A stretch of 64,000 nt of DNA from an uncultured Prevotellaceae bacterium (GCA_947169115.1 CAMVOK010000008.1:1-64000); one strand, 5' to 3'; counted from the stretch's first letter, positions 8,012 to 16,829 are shown. Made by a program: numbers and translations. Notes: generated from the letters alone by a model not told the origin.

Positions 8012-9094
8012 TTAAATATCTTCCTTCAGGACATTCCTTACTTCTTCTATGATTTGCTGACACCTTTGTCGCGACATTTTTATGTTCATGCCTATGGTTA
8101 TCATATCTTCGTCGGTGGGTTTTCCCTTAAAGTTGATGGTTGTGGCATGTTCGCCCAGTGTCTGGTCGTTGGTGAGGTCGTATGCAGGAGAGAGCCGCCA
8201 ACGGCCATCGGTATAGATGAAGCTGAAGTTACGGGCATGGTCGTCGAAGTTTCGGGCATAGTGATTGAACACCATGCGACGGAACTGCTGCTCAACGGCA
8301 TCTGCCGACTGGGTCAGATAACCTGTCAACTGCAGCAATGTATGGTAATCCATTTTGGGAGGCCGAATAGGTTCGTTGAGGAGCGCACTGGCCGTTGCCA
8401 TGTGAAGTCGTTCGCCCTGTGAACCTATATCAAAACGACGTGTTGCAAAATATTTACCCTCAAATAGTTTAAACTCAGGAACCTCTATGCCGGCTCGTCT
8501 TGCCAGTTCGTTGTAGTGAAATTCCTGCCGGCCGATGTCTTTGGGGTCATAGGTATGCCGAAATTTCACCAACCAGTGACCATCCTCCGTATGTACAATG
8601 CTTTTGGGACGGACACCGCCCGAGTTACAGCTGCCCGAGAATAGCAAGTCGATGTTGTCCTCTGTCTTCTCAGAAAGCACGTCAAGTGCCATTTGTTGCA
8701 TCTCGTCGAGGGTTGCCTCCCTAAAACTAAGTGCGACCTTGGTTTCTGGCACATAGCAAAGTGCGCCCATACCCAAGTTTCCAACAATGCTCAGACGTTG
8801 TACGGGCGAAAAGCTTCGATAGTCAATGCCTTCCCTGCGCATCATTTTCTGCAACAGATATTCCCCATAGCCTCCGGGAAGGCTGTCTTCAAAGATACCA
8901 AAGTTTCCATTAAAGGGATGATAGTCTGCCGTAAAAAGTCCCGTCTTCAAAGGCAGAAGAAGAGGAGATATCGAGAAACCGTCGTTTAGCCATTCCTTAT
9001 CATACTCGAACTGGCAACAATATCGATTGCCCATGGACAGAGTGCCCACCCTACGCCCATGATACATGACAGACACGGCCCTAACATCCTTCAT
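8012..9094 (-). CDS. HipA-family serine/threonine kinase toxin
   Basis: The 360-residue protein is a one-chain HipA kinase. The N-terminal part has FEDSLPGGYG and the P-loop-like GGVRPK lies near 160-165. NFDDHARNFSF near 287-297 supplies the catalytic Asp and Asn, and the metal-binding Asp is in SPAYDLT. HipA toxins phosphorylate translation targets such as GltX in E. coli; the target here is unknown. The ATG at 9094 overlaps the stop of the upstream HTH gene as TGATG, so the two are translationally coupled. An in-frame GTG one codon upstream is less likely. The three-residue tail runs to 8012 before a region rich in repeats. Confidence 0.9.
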   Translation of the reverse strand: MKDVRAVSVMYHGRRVGTLSMGNRYCCQFEYDKEWLNDGFSISPLLLPLKTGLFTADYHPFNGNFGIFEDSLPGGYGEYLLQKMMRREGIDYRSFSPVQRLSIVGNLGMGALCYVPETKVALSFREATLDEMQQMALDVLSEKTEDNIDLLFSGSCNSGGVRPKSIVHTEDGHWLVKFRHTYDPKDIGRQEFHYNELARRAGIEVPEFKLFEGKYFATRRFDIGSQGERLHMATASALLNEPIRPPKMDYHTLLQLTGYLTQSADAVEQQFRRMVFNHYARNFDDHARNFSFIYTDGRWRLSPAYDLTNDQTLGEHATTINFKGKPTDEDMITIGMNIKMSRQRCQQIIEEVRNVLKEDI

Positions 9095-9405
9095 CACACA
9101 CCTCGCTTCCTTGTTTTATTCCTATTGATTTCCAGCAGCTCCTCCATGGTATCATACTTCGGTTCGGCCAGCAACTGCATAATTTCCTCTGAATAGCCCA
9201 AGGCTTTAGCCAGCTTTACATAGGATTCCAACGAAATAGAGTGCTTCAACTCAAAACGCTGTATGCTCGAAGCTGGCACACCACTCATCTCCGCCAAAGT
9301 TTTGGTGGATAGTTTCTTCTCCAAGCGCCGAGCCTTCACATTGGCAGCCAACCGCTCCATGGTCAGAGACAACGGATAGGGGTCAAAGAGGTATTCGTTA
9401 TGCAT
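9094..9405 (-). CDS. HipB-like XRE-family antitoxin
   Basis: The 103-residue protein has a helix-turn-helix of the XRE type at about 27-70, with the recognition part TLAEMSGVPASSIQRFE. It lies directly upstream of the HipA kinase and shares a TGATG junction with it, the standard HipBA order. It should bind its own promoter and neutralise the kinase. The promoter region holds the palindrome TCATATATGA at 9446-9455, a candidate operator. The acidic-basic C-terminal tail KTRKRGV is short. Confidence 0.88.
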   Translation of the reverse strand: MHNEYLFDPYPLSLTMERLAANVKARRLEKKLSTKTLAEMSGVPASSIQRFELKHSISLESYVKLAKALGYSEEIMQLLAEPKYDTMEELLEINRNKTRKRGV

Positions 9406-9445
9406 CGTATTTTATGTATAAATCCGTATTATGACGTTTAACGAA

Positions 9446-9467
9446 TCATATATGATGCACAAAGATA
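9446..9467 (-). promoter_or_regulatory. hipBA promoter and candidate operator
   Basis: TATCTTTG on the minus strand (9460-9467) is a perfect -7 element. The 10-bp palindrome TCATATATGA (9446-9455) follows it immediately and would overlap the transcript start, a good place for HipB autorepression. Confidence 0.6.
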
Positions 9468-9549
9468 CGAATAAATTTCAAAATTAAAAATTAAAAATAA
9501 AAAAAAAACATGGAAAGGAGAGAATTGTGCTCTTTTCGCGGCAATAAGG

Positions 9550-10983
9550 TCAGCACATGCGGTCGCGATAGTCCTCGTAGGTGTATTGACGGAGCACTTC
9601 GTCGGTGCCATCCAAATGACGGAGGACGATGGAGGGGTGGTGTATGCCGTTGAACATGGTGGTCTTGACTGTGGTGTAGTGTATCATGTCCTCGAAAATG
9701 ACCTTCTCCCCTATCTGCAGTTCATGGTCGAACTCCCACATTCCCATGAAATCGCCAGAGAGACAGCTGTTTCCACCGAGACGGTAAAGCCATTTACCAT
9801 TTACCATTTGACATTTACCATTTGACATTTGACATTCGGCCTTTGCTCCCCGAACTTCGGGTTGATAGGGCATCTCGAGACAGTCGGGCATGTGACAGGT
9901 GAAGGACACGTCGAGAATGGCGGTACGTATGCCGTGGTTCTCCACGATATCGACAACGGAAGATACCAGTGGGCCTGTTTGCCAGGCAAAGGCAGAACCC
10001 GGTTCGAGAATGATACGCAGGTTGGGGTATTTTGTCCGCAGGTCGCGAATCAACTGGATAAGCAAGGGTACGTTGTAGTCCTTACGAGTCATCAGATGAC
10101 CGCCACCCAAGTTGAGCCACTTCAGATGTGGCAACCAACGGCCGAACTTCTCCTCCAAGTGGCGTAGGCTCTCCTGCAAGGCCTCGGCAGAGCTTTCGCA
10201 ATGGTTGTGGCAATGAAAACCCTCGATAGGGGATTCTGAGGGGCAGGGGGATTGTGAGGAGCAGGGGGCAAGGTGCAAGGAGCAAGAGGATAGTTTTGCT
10301 GCTTGCGTTTCATCCTTGCACCTTGCACCTTGCTCCCCTCCAATACATTCTTGCTCCCTGCTCCCTGCTCCTTGCTCCCCTCCAATACATACCTCTTGCT
10401 CCCTGCTCCCTGCTCCTTGCTCCCCTCCAATACATACCTCTTGCTCCCTGCTCCCTGCTCCTTGCTCCCCTCCAATACATTCTTGCTCCTTGCACCTTGC
10501 ACCTTGCTCCATTATTTTTTCCGCCAAAACACCGAAACGGCTGCCGGGGGCACAGGGGTTGTAAAGTTCGGTTTCTATCTCGCTGTATTCGGGATTCACA
10601 CGCAATCCGCAGGAAACTCTTTTCTCGGGATGTTCGTGATTATAAGCCTCCACCATCGGCATGAATCGACGATACTGACTGAGGCTGTTGAACGTGATGT
10701 GGCTACTGCACGCCAAGATGGTGGCAAAGTCCTGCTCTGTATAGGCAGGAGAATAGGTGTGGGCAGGCGATCCAAATTCTTCCATAGCCAGACGTGCCTC
10801 GTAAGGGCTGCTGGCTGTGGTGTGACTGATGTACTCCCGGAAGATGGGGAACGTCTTCCATAGGGCAAATGCCTTGAAAGCAAGTATCACTTCGGCACCG
10901 CTCTCTTCAGCAACCCGACGAATCAAAGAAAGATTGCGGCGAAGCAACCTTTCCTCAACAAGATAATAGGGAGTCTTCATCAT
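9550..10983 (-). CDS. nspC: Carboxynorspermidine decarboxylase with in-frame repeat insertions
   Basis: NspC is a PLP-dependent fold-III decarboxylase that makes spermidine or norspermidine from the carboxylated precursor. The PLP lysine is in AFKAF (K37), and GFHCHNHCES (255-264), LNLGGGH and EPGSAF are family motifs. The protein is 477 residues, against about 380 usual. The excess is a roughly 90-residue insert at 159-250, built from four to five copies of a 15-residue unit (GGEQGAGSREQEVCI and variants), and an 18-residue insert at 380-397 (QMSNGKCQMVNGK). Both are low-complexity DNA repeats that keep the frame. The PLP and substrate motifs are intact, so the enzyme may still work with a surface loop. 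It appears to be a single gene on its own transcript. Confidence 0.93.
   Translation of the reverse strand: MMKTPYYLVEERLLRRNLSLIRRVAEESGAEVILAFKAFALWKTFPIFREYISHTTASSPYEARLAMEEFGSPAHTYSPAYTEQDFATILACSSHITFNSLSQYRRFMPMVEAYNHEHPEKRVSCGLRVNPEYSEIETELYNPCAPGSRFGVLAEKIMEQGARCKEQECIGGEQGAGSREQEVCIGGEQGAGSREQEVCIGGEQGAGSREQECIGGEQGARCKDETQAAKLSSCSLHLAPCSSQSPCPSESPIEGFHCHNHCESSAEALQESLRHLEEKFGRWLPHLKWLNLGGGHLMTRKDYNVPLLIQLIRDLRTKYPNLRIILEPGSAFAWQTGPLVSSVVDIVENHGIRTAILDVSFTCHMPDCLEMPYQPEVRGAKAECQMSNGKCQMVNGKWLYRLGGNSCLSGDFMGMWEFDHELQIGEKVIFEDMIHYTTVKTTMFNGIHHPSIVLRHLDGTDEVLRQYTYEDYRDRMC
9793..9846 (-). repeat. Short-phrase repeat inside nspC
   Basis: Repeats of CATTTACCATTTGA type add 18 codons to the NspC frame just before the conserved LGGNSCLSGD segment. 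Confidence 0.8.
10234..10509 (-). repeat. 45/42-bp tandem repeat array inside nspC
   Basis: The unit contains CTTGCTCCCCTCCAATACAT followed by CTCCCTGCTCC phrases. Full units are 45 bp and shorter ones 42 bp, all multiples of three, so the NspC frame stays open. The array is flanked by shorter CTTGCACCTTGC phrases. Confidence 0.9.
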
Positions 10984-11121
10984 TTACAATTTGGCAATTT
11001 ACGATTTACTATTTATTGTACAATTTAACCATTTGATTATTTGTGTTGCACCGCAGCGAAAGGAATAGCTAAATAACCAAATGATAAAATAAATCGAAAA
11101 TAGTAAATAGTAAATAGTAAA

Positions 11122-12072
11122 TCAATATACCAGTTTCACATTGTCCAGCCAAAGGGTATTACCCGGCGAACCGATGTAGGCACCACAGCAACTGCTGTTG
11201 AACTTCAGTATCAGGTGGGTTGGGGTCTCGTCGGGTGCGGCCCAGCCTTCTTCGAGGATTTTCACCTGCTTACCGGCACTGTTGGTGGCATACATGGTGG
11301 CGTCGCCCGTGATGAGTCCCATATAGTCGCGATAGAAGCTTTCGCCCGTGATGTCACCGTAATGAATCTCGAACGAGCTACCTTCGTGCCAGCCTTTGGT
11401 TGCCGTGGTGAAGCGATGGATGAGTGTTCCCACACGCAGGGCATGGATGTTGCCATCCTCGTCTTCCCAGCGTTTTTGGAGAACACACTGCACGTCGGGA
11501 TAGTCCTTGTACGTCATCACTTTCTTACGACTGAAACCTGTCATGCGGACACAGGCCGAATCGGAGAGATGCACCTTGTAGTCGAACTTCACGGCCTTGG
11601 GTCTCTTGGTAAAGGGAATACCAAGGTTCAGATAGCGGAAGGGATTGGAACTGCTGGTGATGGGTTCCTTCATTTCGCCCGTGAAGATAGAACCGGCAGC
11701 AATCACATGGATGTTTACGATGCCCAGCACCTTCACACCCTCGACGTGGGTTTTCAACTTCACGCAAGTACCACTGTTATGGGTATCCTTGTACACACTG
11801 GTGTTTGTCTTGGAGATACCACTCACATGGGCATAGATGTTACTCGTGGCCCAGGGTGAACCGCCTTGGTTGTGGTACACCTTTTGCTGGTAGTTCATGG
11901 TCGGACCTACTTCCACCAGTTTCTTGGTCTTTCCACCAATAATGCCGCTTTCCTTGATGGTACGGGTTATCCATGACTCAAAATCGCCGAACTTCATCAG
12001 TTCTTCCTGTGCCTGAGCCGTAAAGGCAAACATGGCCATGAGGGCGACCAATATTGATTTTCTTTTTTCCAT
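11122..12072 (-). CDS. Secreted PCMD-domain protein
   Basis: From the ATG at 12072 the protein has 316 residues with a signal peptide ending FAFTAQAQ. The rest resembles the putative carbohydrate metabolism domain (PCMD) proteins of Bacteroidales: a short helical start with FGDFESW, then a beta-rich domain ending LDNVKLVY. No lipobox is visible. The exact substrate is unknown. The frame is open farther upstream to 12129, but a full promoter (12100-12130) overlaps that extension, so the start at 12072 is right. It is monocistronic between nspC and the 5'-nucleotidase. Confidence 0.75.
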   Translation of the reverse strand: MEKRKSILVALMAMFAFTAQAQEELMKFGDFESWITRTIKESGIIGGKTKKLVEVGPTMNYQQKVYHNQGGSPWATSNIYAHVSGISKTNTSVYKDTHNSGTCVKLKTHVEGVKVLGIVNIHVIAAGSIFTGEMKEPITSSSNPFRYLNLGIPFTKRPKAVKFDYKVHLSDSACVRMTGFSRKKVMTYKDYPDVQCVLQKRWEDEDGNIHALRVGTLIHRFTTATKGWHEGSSFEIHYGDITGESFYRDYMGLITGDATMYATNSAGKQVKILEEGWAAPDETPTHLILKFNSSCCGAYIGSPGNTLWLDNVKLVY

Positions 12073-12099
12073 CTTATTATCATTTTTGCAAAAACCTTG

Positions 12100-12130
12100 C
12101 AAAGTTACGAAAAGTCGAGCGCAGAACAAA
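12100..12130 (-). promoter_or_regulatory. Consensus promoter of the PCMD gene
   Basis: On the minus strand TTTG (12127-12130) and TAACTTTG (12100-12107) are 19 bp apart, which matches the Bacteroidota consensus on both elements. Confidence 0.8.
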
Positions 12131-12177
12131 ACAAATTCGTTTGTTTTTTATGCCGAGACAGAGTAACTTATCCAAAG

Positions 12178-12275
12178 TTACAATAATAAGGTGAGAAGTG
12201 AGAGGTTTAGAAGGTTAGAGGGTTAGAAGGTGAGAGGGTTAGAAGTTTAGAGGGAGGAGAGAAGAGAGAGGAGAG
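12178..12275 (+). repeat. GGTTAGAAGG-type tandem phrases
   Basis: Degenerate repeats of GTTAGAAGGTGAGAGG and GAGAGAAGAGAGGAGAG fill most of the gap between the PCMD and 5'-nucleotidase genes. No gene is seen. Confidence 0.8.
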
Positions 12276-12320
12276 AGGTCACTTTTGCAACTTGTCATCC
12301 AGTCTAATACGTTTTGAAGT

Positions 12321-12384
12321 CTCTCCCCCTCGGGGGAGATGGAGGGGGGCTTCTTCCCCCTCCCTTAGGGAGGGCCGGGGTGGG
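12321..12384 (+). repeat. Two GC-rich hairpin repeats
   Basis: CCCCCTCGGGGG and CCCTCCCTTAGGGAGGG palindromes lie 3' of the 5'-nucleotidase gene. The second reaches to within a few bases of its stop codon and could act as its terminator. Confidence 0.65.
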
Positions 12385-12389
12385 CTGTA

Positions 12390-14210
12390 TTATTTAAACA
12401 GTATTTTACGGTCGCGTTCGATGGCTGCCTTGACCCACTCGTCGGGCACAAAACGCCAATGATTGAGTTTTCGGGGAGTGAGGACCTTCTCGGCGATGAT
12501 GCGTTGCATGAGATAATAACGTAGATCCTTTTCTGTGCAATCCATGATACGGTTAGCAAGTTCGGCATGGGGGATGCCAGCACCACGGGTGACAAGTTCA
12601 CCACCCCCGTTTCCACGATAGCTATTGACGGCTACCCTGTAGTCTCTGTCGAGCGAGAAAGGTGTCCCGTCGGCCATGCTCTGAATGACAATGCGCTCGC
12701 CCTCAGGCTTAGACACATCTACCGTATAAAGAATGCCAGCCGCCGAATCCATGTTAAAGGAGAGGTTCTTCAGTCCGTTGCGTCGTTCATTGCCCGACTC
12801 CAAGTCGAGAAGCAGAAGGTGGTCGTCCGGACCTTTCATCTGATTGGTCCATAGACCGTAGGACATCTCCAGCAAGTTCTTGATTTCGCGTCCTGTCATG
12901 CGCATGGTGTATAGCAGGTTCTCGTATTTATAGAGCGCGAACATGTCGCTGACACGGAGGGTATCGGCTGACAAATAAGCATCGAACGAGAGCGGAGCAG
13001 CCAAACTGATGTCAGCTCCCGTCAAGTCGAGTTGCATCTGATGAATGAGGTCGATAAACTCACTGCTACCAAAGAAGGCATCGCGCTCGTAGATGGGTTT
13101 GGACAGACGCCCGATGGGTTGGTCAACCCATTTCTTCAGGGTATCACGCTGAGAGGAGAATGTATTCTCAAAATTGAGGAGAGAAGAGAGTGGAGAGTGG
13201 AGAGAGGATACATCTGCCCCCTCATCTGCAATTTCATTTCTCTCTCTTCTATCTTCTCTCCTCTCTCCTCTAATAAATGGTACCTCCGCCGTTATCTGCT
13301 TCTTCACTACCCTACCCCGCTTATCCAACGTAAGCACGAGGTCTGCCTCGACAATGCGTTTTCCCTGACTGGTAGGTCCCACCACAACAACCTCTCCTCC
13401 CTCGCGGTTCTTCAGGTAATGCGTTGCGGCCAGATGGTCGTGTCCATAGCAAATGAGGTCGAAGCCCGACACCTGCTCAGCTACCATCTTTGTGGCATTC
13501 TCATAATATTCGGGTGTGACGATACCTCCGTCGTATCCGCTGTGGAAGATACCTACCACGAGGTCTGGCTTCTCCTTCTTCTTGATAATTTCCATCCACT
13601 TGCGTGACGAGGCCACCATGTCCTCGAAACGCAAGCCCGACCACATTTGCTCGGGAAGCCAATAGGGAATGGCCGGAGTGAGCAAGCCGAGGATGGCAAT
13701 CTTCACCCCCTCACGCTTAATAATATGGTAGGGCTGGAGATAAGGTTTGCCCGTCTTCATATCTACCACGTTGGCTCCCAAGATGGGGAACTTGCACTGG
13801 GCTATCCAACGGTCATAAACGGGATGCCCTGTTTCTATGTCATGGTTACCGATGGCTCCGCAGACATATCCCATCTGGTTCATAGCCTCGGCCACGAGGT
13901 GTGGCGACTGGGTGTCGATGAAGTTGTAGTAGTAAGCCGTAGGTTGTCCCTGCAGACAGTCTCCCCCGTCGGTCAGGATGAGCCGTTCGCCATACTCCTG
14001 TAACAGATTCTGAGTGTATGCATAGATAGCCGACAGTCCGCCATTGACGTTACGTTTCTTGAGGTAGTCGTATTGGAACAACGACCCGTGTACGTCGCTG
14101 GTGTGTATCCACTTCAAATGGACTTCGTGCGTCGGGTTGGCATATAGAGAGGAGAAGAAGGAGGTGAGAGGAGAGAGAAATGACATAGCCACAAGAATCA
14201 ACCGTTTCAT
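12390..14210 (-). CDS. 5'-nucleotidase / 2',3'-cyclic phosphodiesterase family protein
   Basis: The 606-residue secreted enzyme has an N-terminal metallophosphatase domain with HTSDVHG, DGGDCLQG, GNHD and YGHDH, the di-metal ligands of the family. A C-terminal 5_nucleotid_C domain includes FGSSEFIDLIHQMQ, the nucleotide-stacking region. It would hydrolyse extracellular nucleotides. The ATG at 14210 is used; a TTG two codons upstream is open. Between the domains, coding DNA at about 13165-13260 is a purine-rich tandem repeat that encodes GERREDRRERNE and SSLHSPLSSLL, an insert compared with relatives. The signal peptide (SPLTSFFSSLYA) has the same repetitive character. Confidence 0.88.
   Translation of the reverse strand: MKRLILVAMSFLSPLTSFFSSLYANPTHEVHLKWIHTSDVHGSLFQYDYLKKRNVNGGLSAIYAYTQNLLQEYGERLILTDGGDCLQGQPTAYYYNFIDTQSPHLVAEAMNQMGYVCGAIGNHDIETGHPVYDRWIAQCKFPILGANVVDMKTGKPYLQPYHIIKREGVKIAILGLLTPAIPYWLPEQMWSGLRFEDMVASSRKWMEIIKKKEKPDLVVGIFHSGYDGGIVTPEYYENATKMVAEQVSGFDLICYGHDHLAATHYLKNREGGEVVVVGPTSQGKRIVEADLVLTLDKRGRVVKKQITAEVPFIRGERREDRRERNEIADEGADVSSLHSPLSSLLNFENTFSSQRDTLKKWVDQPIGRLSKPIYERDAFFGSSEFIDLIHQMQLDLTGADISLAAPLSFDAYLSADTLRVSDMFALYKYENLLYTMRMTGREIKNLLEMSYGLWTNQMKGPDDHLLLLDLESGNERRNGLKNLSFNMDSAAGILYTVDVSKPEGERIVIQSMADGTPFSLDRDYRVAVNSYRGNGGGELVTRGAGIPHAELANRIMDCTEKDLRYYLMQRIIAEKVLTPRKLNHWRFVPDEWVKAAIERDRKILFK
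13165..13285 (-). repeat. GAGAGTGGAGAG-type repeat inside the 5'-nucleotidase gene
   Basis: Repeats of GAGAGTGGAGAGAGGA and CTCTTCTATCTTCTC interrupt the linker between domains and keep frame. Part of the tract is the same phrase found inside nudC at about 14600-14640. Confidence 0.75.
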
Positions 14211-14244
14211 TATCAATTATGCATTATCCATTGTACATTATCAA

Positions 14245-15069
14245 TTAAACATTATCCATTGATTTGAGCCAATCATCGATAAGCCATCTGGCAAGACTGG
14301 AGCGATTGGGAATAATCGGCAGGTTGTCCTTACGGAACCATCCACCTCCACCCAGTTCTGAACGCTGCAACTGCAGTTCCCCACTTTCGTACTCTGCCGT
14401 GAAACCCACCATCAGACCTGCAGGATAAGGCCAAGGCTGAGAAGCAAAGTAGCGAATGTTCTTCACTCGGAGATGGGTTTCTTCCCATACCTCGCGACGC
14501 ACACACTCTTCCAACGTCTCTCCTGTTTCCACAAAACCGGCCACCAAACCGAAATAGCCCGTCCGGAAGTTATGGGCGTGGACGAGTAGTATTTCCTCTT
14601 GGTAGAGAGTGGAGAGTGGAGAGAGGAGAGAGGATTCATTTGGATTCGGCACACTACGCGTTACGCGAACGATGATTGCTGTTGCCAACTGCGGCCATAG
14701 TTCCTTACCACATTCCGTACAGTGTTTCGATATTTCCGTATGCCATTTCATGGGAGCCCCACAACAACCGCAGTACTTCGAGTTCTGATCCCAATATACC
14801 AGTTCGGCACACTTGCCTGCCAAACTGTACATCTCAGGTGATAGAATCTCAAATGTCTTTCGCAGCCCCATCATCTGCAGGTCGGGATGACCTGTGACAG
14901 GACGGTCAAGATGGTAGATGTGGACAGAATGTGAAGCGTAAAGAATGTCTGTCACATGCTCCCACGGCTGAAACTCCACAGGAGGGGTATCACCAAAGGG
15001 GATGTTCCCCTCACGAGTGAGAAGTACATCCCCTTGACAGTATGCAAAATACAAATCGTTCAACACCAA
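14245..15069 (-). CDS. nudC: NAD(+)/NADH diphosphatase (Nudix)
   Basis: NudC cleaves NAD(H) and can remove NAD caps from RNA. The 274-residue protein has the zinc ribbon CGCCGAP...HCTECG, the Nudix box GFVETGETLEECVRREVWEET and the NudC signature SQPWPYP just after it. A short insert, SSLLSPLSTLYQE, derives from a GAGAGTGG repeat between the zinc ribbon and the Nudix domain. The start is not ATG: TTG at 15069 or GTG at 15066 follow an in-frame TAA. It sits 10 bp after the stop of the phosphoglucomutase gene, so the two may be co-transcribed. Confidence 0.92.
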   Translation of the reverse strand: MVLNDLYFAYCQGDVLLTREGNIPFGDTPPVEFQPWEHVTDILYASHSVHIYHLDRPVTGHPDLQMMGLRKTFEILSPEMYSLAGKCAELVYWDQNSKYCGCCGAPMKWHTEISKHCTECGKELWPQLATAIIVRVTRSVPNPNESSLLSPLSTLYQEEILLVHAHNFRTGYFGLVAGFVETGETLEECVRREVWEETHLRVKNIRYFASQPWPYPAGLMVGFTAEYESGELQLQRSELGGGGWFRKDNLPIIPNRSSLARWLIDDWLKSMDNV

Positions 15070-15079
15070 TTATGCCTTA

Positions 15080-16822
15080 TCAAAGTCCAAGGCTGGCCTT
15101 AATCGCTTCTACCTTCTTCTGGGCATCGGCCACGGCACCAGGATAGCAGTCTGCACAGCCAATCTTACCCTTCACCTCTACGTAGAACTTAATCTTAGGT
15201 TCGGTACCGCTGGGGCGCACACTGACTTTCGTACCATCAGCACAGAACCATTGCAGCACGTTGGAGGTTGCAGGCATGTCGAGCTTCATGACATTGCCCT
15301 CGGCGTCAGTAGCCGTCAGAGCCTGGAAGTCCTTTGTGCAGACAATCTTGCTGCCGGCAATGTCCTTCGGAGCCTTGGCACCACGGAAGTCCACCATCAT
15401 CTGCTTAATCTCGTCGGCACCAGACTTTCCGGGACGAACGACATTGATGGTGTGTTCGTAAGAGAAGCCGTACTCCTTATAGATATCAATGAGGAGGTCG
15501 AAGAGGGTCTTACCCTGATCCTTTGCCCAAGCGGCAATCTCACAAATGAGACAGATGCTGGCAGGAGCATCCTTGTCACGCACCTTATCGTAGGGCAGGA
15601 AACCGAAGCTCTCCTCGCCACCGCCAATGTACTTCTGCTTACCCTCGCTGATGGCAATCTCACGGGCAATCCACTTGAAGCCGGTGTAGCAGTCACGCAG
15701 TTCCACGTTGTTCTTCTTGGCCATCTCAGCAATAACCTCAGTGGTAACGATGGTCTTTACGAGGAAGTCAGAGGGCTTGAGCTGCCCCAATGCAATCTTG
15801 TTCTTAATGATATAGTAGCAGAACATCATGGCTGTCTGGTTACCATTGATGATAACCCACTCACCTTGGGGATTGCGGCATACGATAGCCAGACGGTCGG
15901 CATCGGGGTCGCTGGCAATAACCAAGTCGGCATTCAACTTTGTACCCAGTTTCATGCCCAGCGTCATAGCCTCGGCATTCTCGGGGTTGGGACTTACGAC
16001 TGTGGGGAAGTTGCCGTCGATAACCATCTGCTCGGGCACGACGTTGATGTTCTGGAAGCCCCAGCTACGCAGACAGAGGGGAACGATGACACGACCCGTT
16101 CCGTGCATGGCACTGTAAACGATATTGAGATCCTTTTGACGCTCGATGACATCAGCATCGATGCGTGCCTCGCGCACGGCCATCATATAGTCGTAGTCGA
16201 GTTCACCACCTACAATCTTGATAAGGTCGGGATTACCCTCGAACTTCACATCCTCGATGGCCACCTTGTTCACCTCATCAATGATACCCTTATCGTGGGG
16301 AGCCAACACCTGTGCTCCATCCTCCCAATAAGCCTTGTAACCATTGTACTCCTTGGGATTGTGAGAGGCAGTAACATTGACACCAGCCACGGCACCGAGG
16401 TGACGGATGGCAAAACTGATTTCGGGCGTAGGACGGAGACTCTCGAAGAGATATACCTTCAAGCCGTTGGCCGAGAAGATGTTGGCCACAGTCTCAGCAA
16501 ACATACGTCCGTTGTTACGACAGTCGTGACCTACGACAACACTCTTTCCTCCCTCGGGGAAAGCCTTGTTGATGTAATTGGCAAAGCCTTGAGTAGCCAT
16601 TGCCACGATATACTTATTCATGCGGTTGGTACCGGCACCCATAATGCCACGCAAACCACCCGTTCCGAACTCCAACGTCCGGTAGAAAGCATCCACCAAA
16701 GCCGTCTTGTCTTCACTCTCGAGCATAGCCCGAATCTCTGCCTTCGTATCGGCATCGTACACACTGGAAGCGAGCCACTTCTGGGCCTCAGCTTCGCATT
16801 TCTTGATTAGTTCGTTATCCAT
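15080..16822 (-). CDS. Phosphoglucomutase/phosphomannomutase family protein
   Basis: This 580-residue alpha-D-phosphohexomutase interconverts hexose 1- and 6-phosphates. The phosphoserine loop TASHNPKEYNGYK, metal loop DPDADRLAI, sugar loop GGGEESFGF and phosphate-binding RPSGTEPKIKFY are intact. The size and GGEESFG context match the PgcA-like phosphoglucomutases of Bacteroidales. The start MDNELIKKCE (16822) fits homologues; the frame is open eight codons farther. It heads a short unit with nudC. Confidence 0.94.
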   Translation of the reverse strand: MDNELIKKCEAEAQKWLASSVYDADTKAEIRAMLESEDKTALVDAFYRTLEFGTGGLRGIMGAGTNRMNKYIVAMATQGFANYINKAFPEGGKSVVVGHDCRNNGRMFAETVANIFSANGLKVYLFESLRPTPEISFAIRHLGAVAGVNVTASHNPKEYNGYKAYWEDGAQVLAPHDKGIIDEVNKVAIEDVKFEGNPDLIKIVGGELDYDYMMAVREARIDADVIERQKDLNIVYSAMHGTGRVIVPLCLRSWGFQNINVVPEQMVIDGNFPTVVSPNPENAEAMTLGMKLGTKLNADLVIASDPDADRLAIVCRNPQGEWVIINGNQTAMMFCYYIIKNKIALGQLKPSDFLVKTIVTTEVIAEMAKKNNVELRDCYTGFKWIAREIAISEGKQKYIGGGEESFGFLPYDKVRDKDAPASICLICEIAAWAKDQGKTLFDLLIDIYKEYGFSYEHTINVVRPGKSGADEIKQMMVDFRGAKAPKDIAGSKIVCTKDFQALTATDAEGNVMKLDMPATSNVLQWFCADGTKVSVRPSGTEPKIKFYVEVKGKIGCADCYPGAVADAQKKVEAIKASLGL

Positions 16823-16829
16823 AATAATA

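Noticed and set aside
10234..10509. CRISPR array
   Set aside because: The 45-bp units are contiguous with no unique spacers, are in frame with nspC, and no cas genes are near.
10254..10863. Several plus-strand open frames over the nspC repeat array
   Set aside because: They owe their length to the low-complexity tandem repeat and encode only LAPCSLLPSN-type phrases. The minus-strand NspC frame carries conserved enzyme motifs.
15251..16810. 519-codon open frame on the plus strand opposite phosphoglucomutase
   Set aside because: It is the mirror of a strongly conserved enzyme gene in a codon-biased genome and has no recognisable domain.
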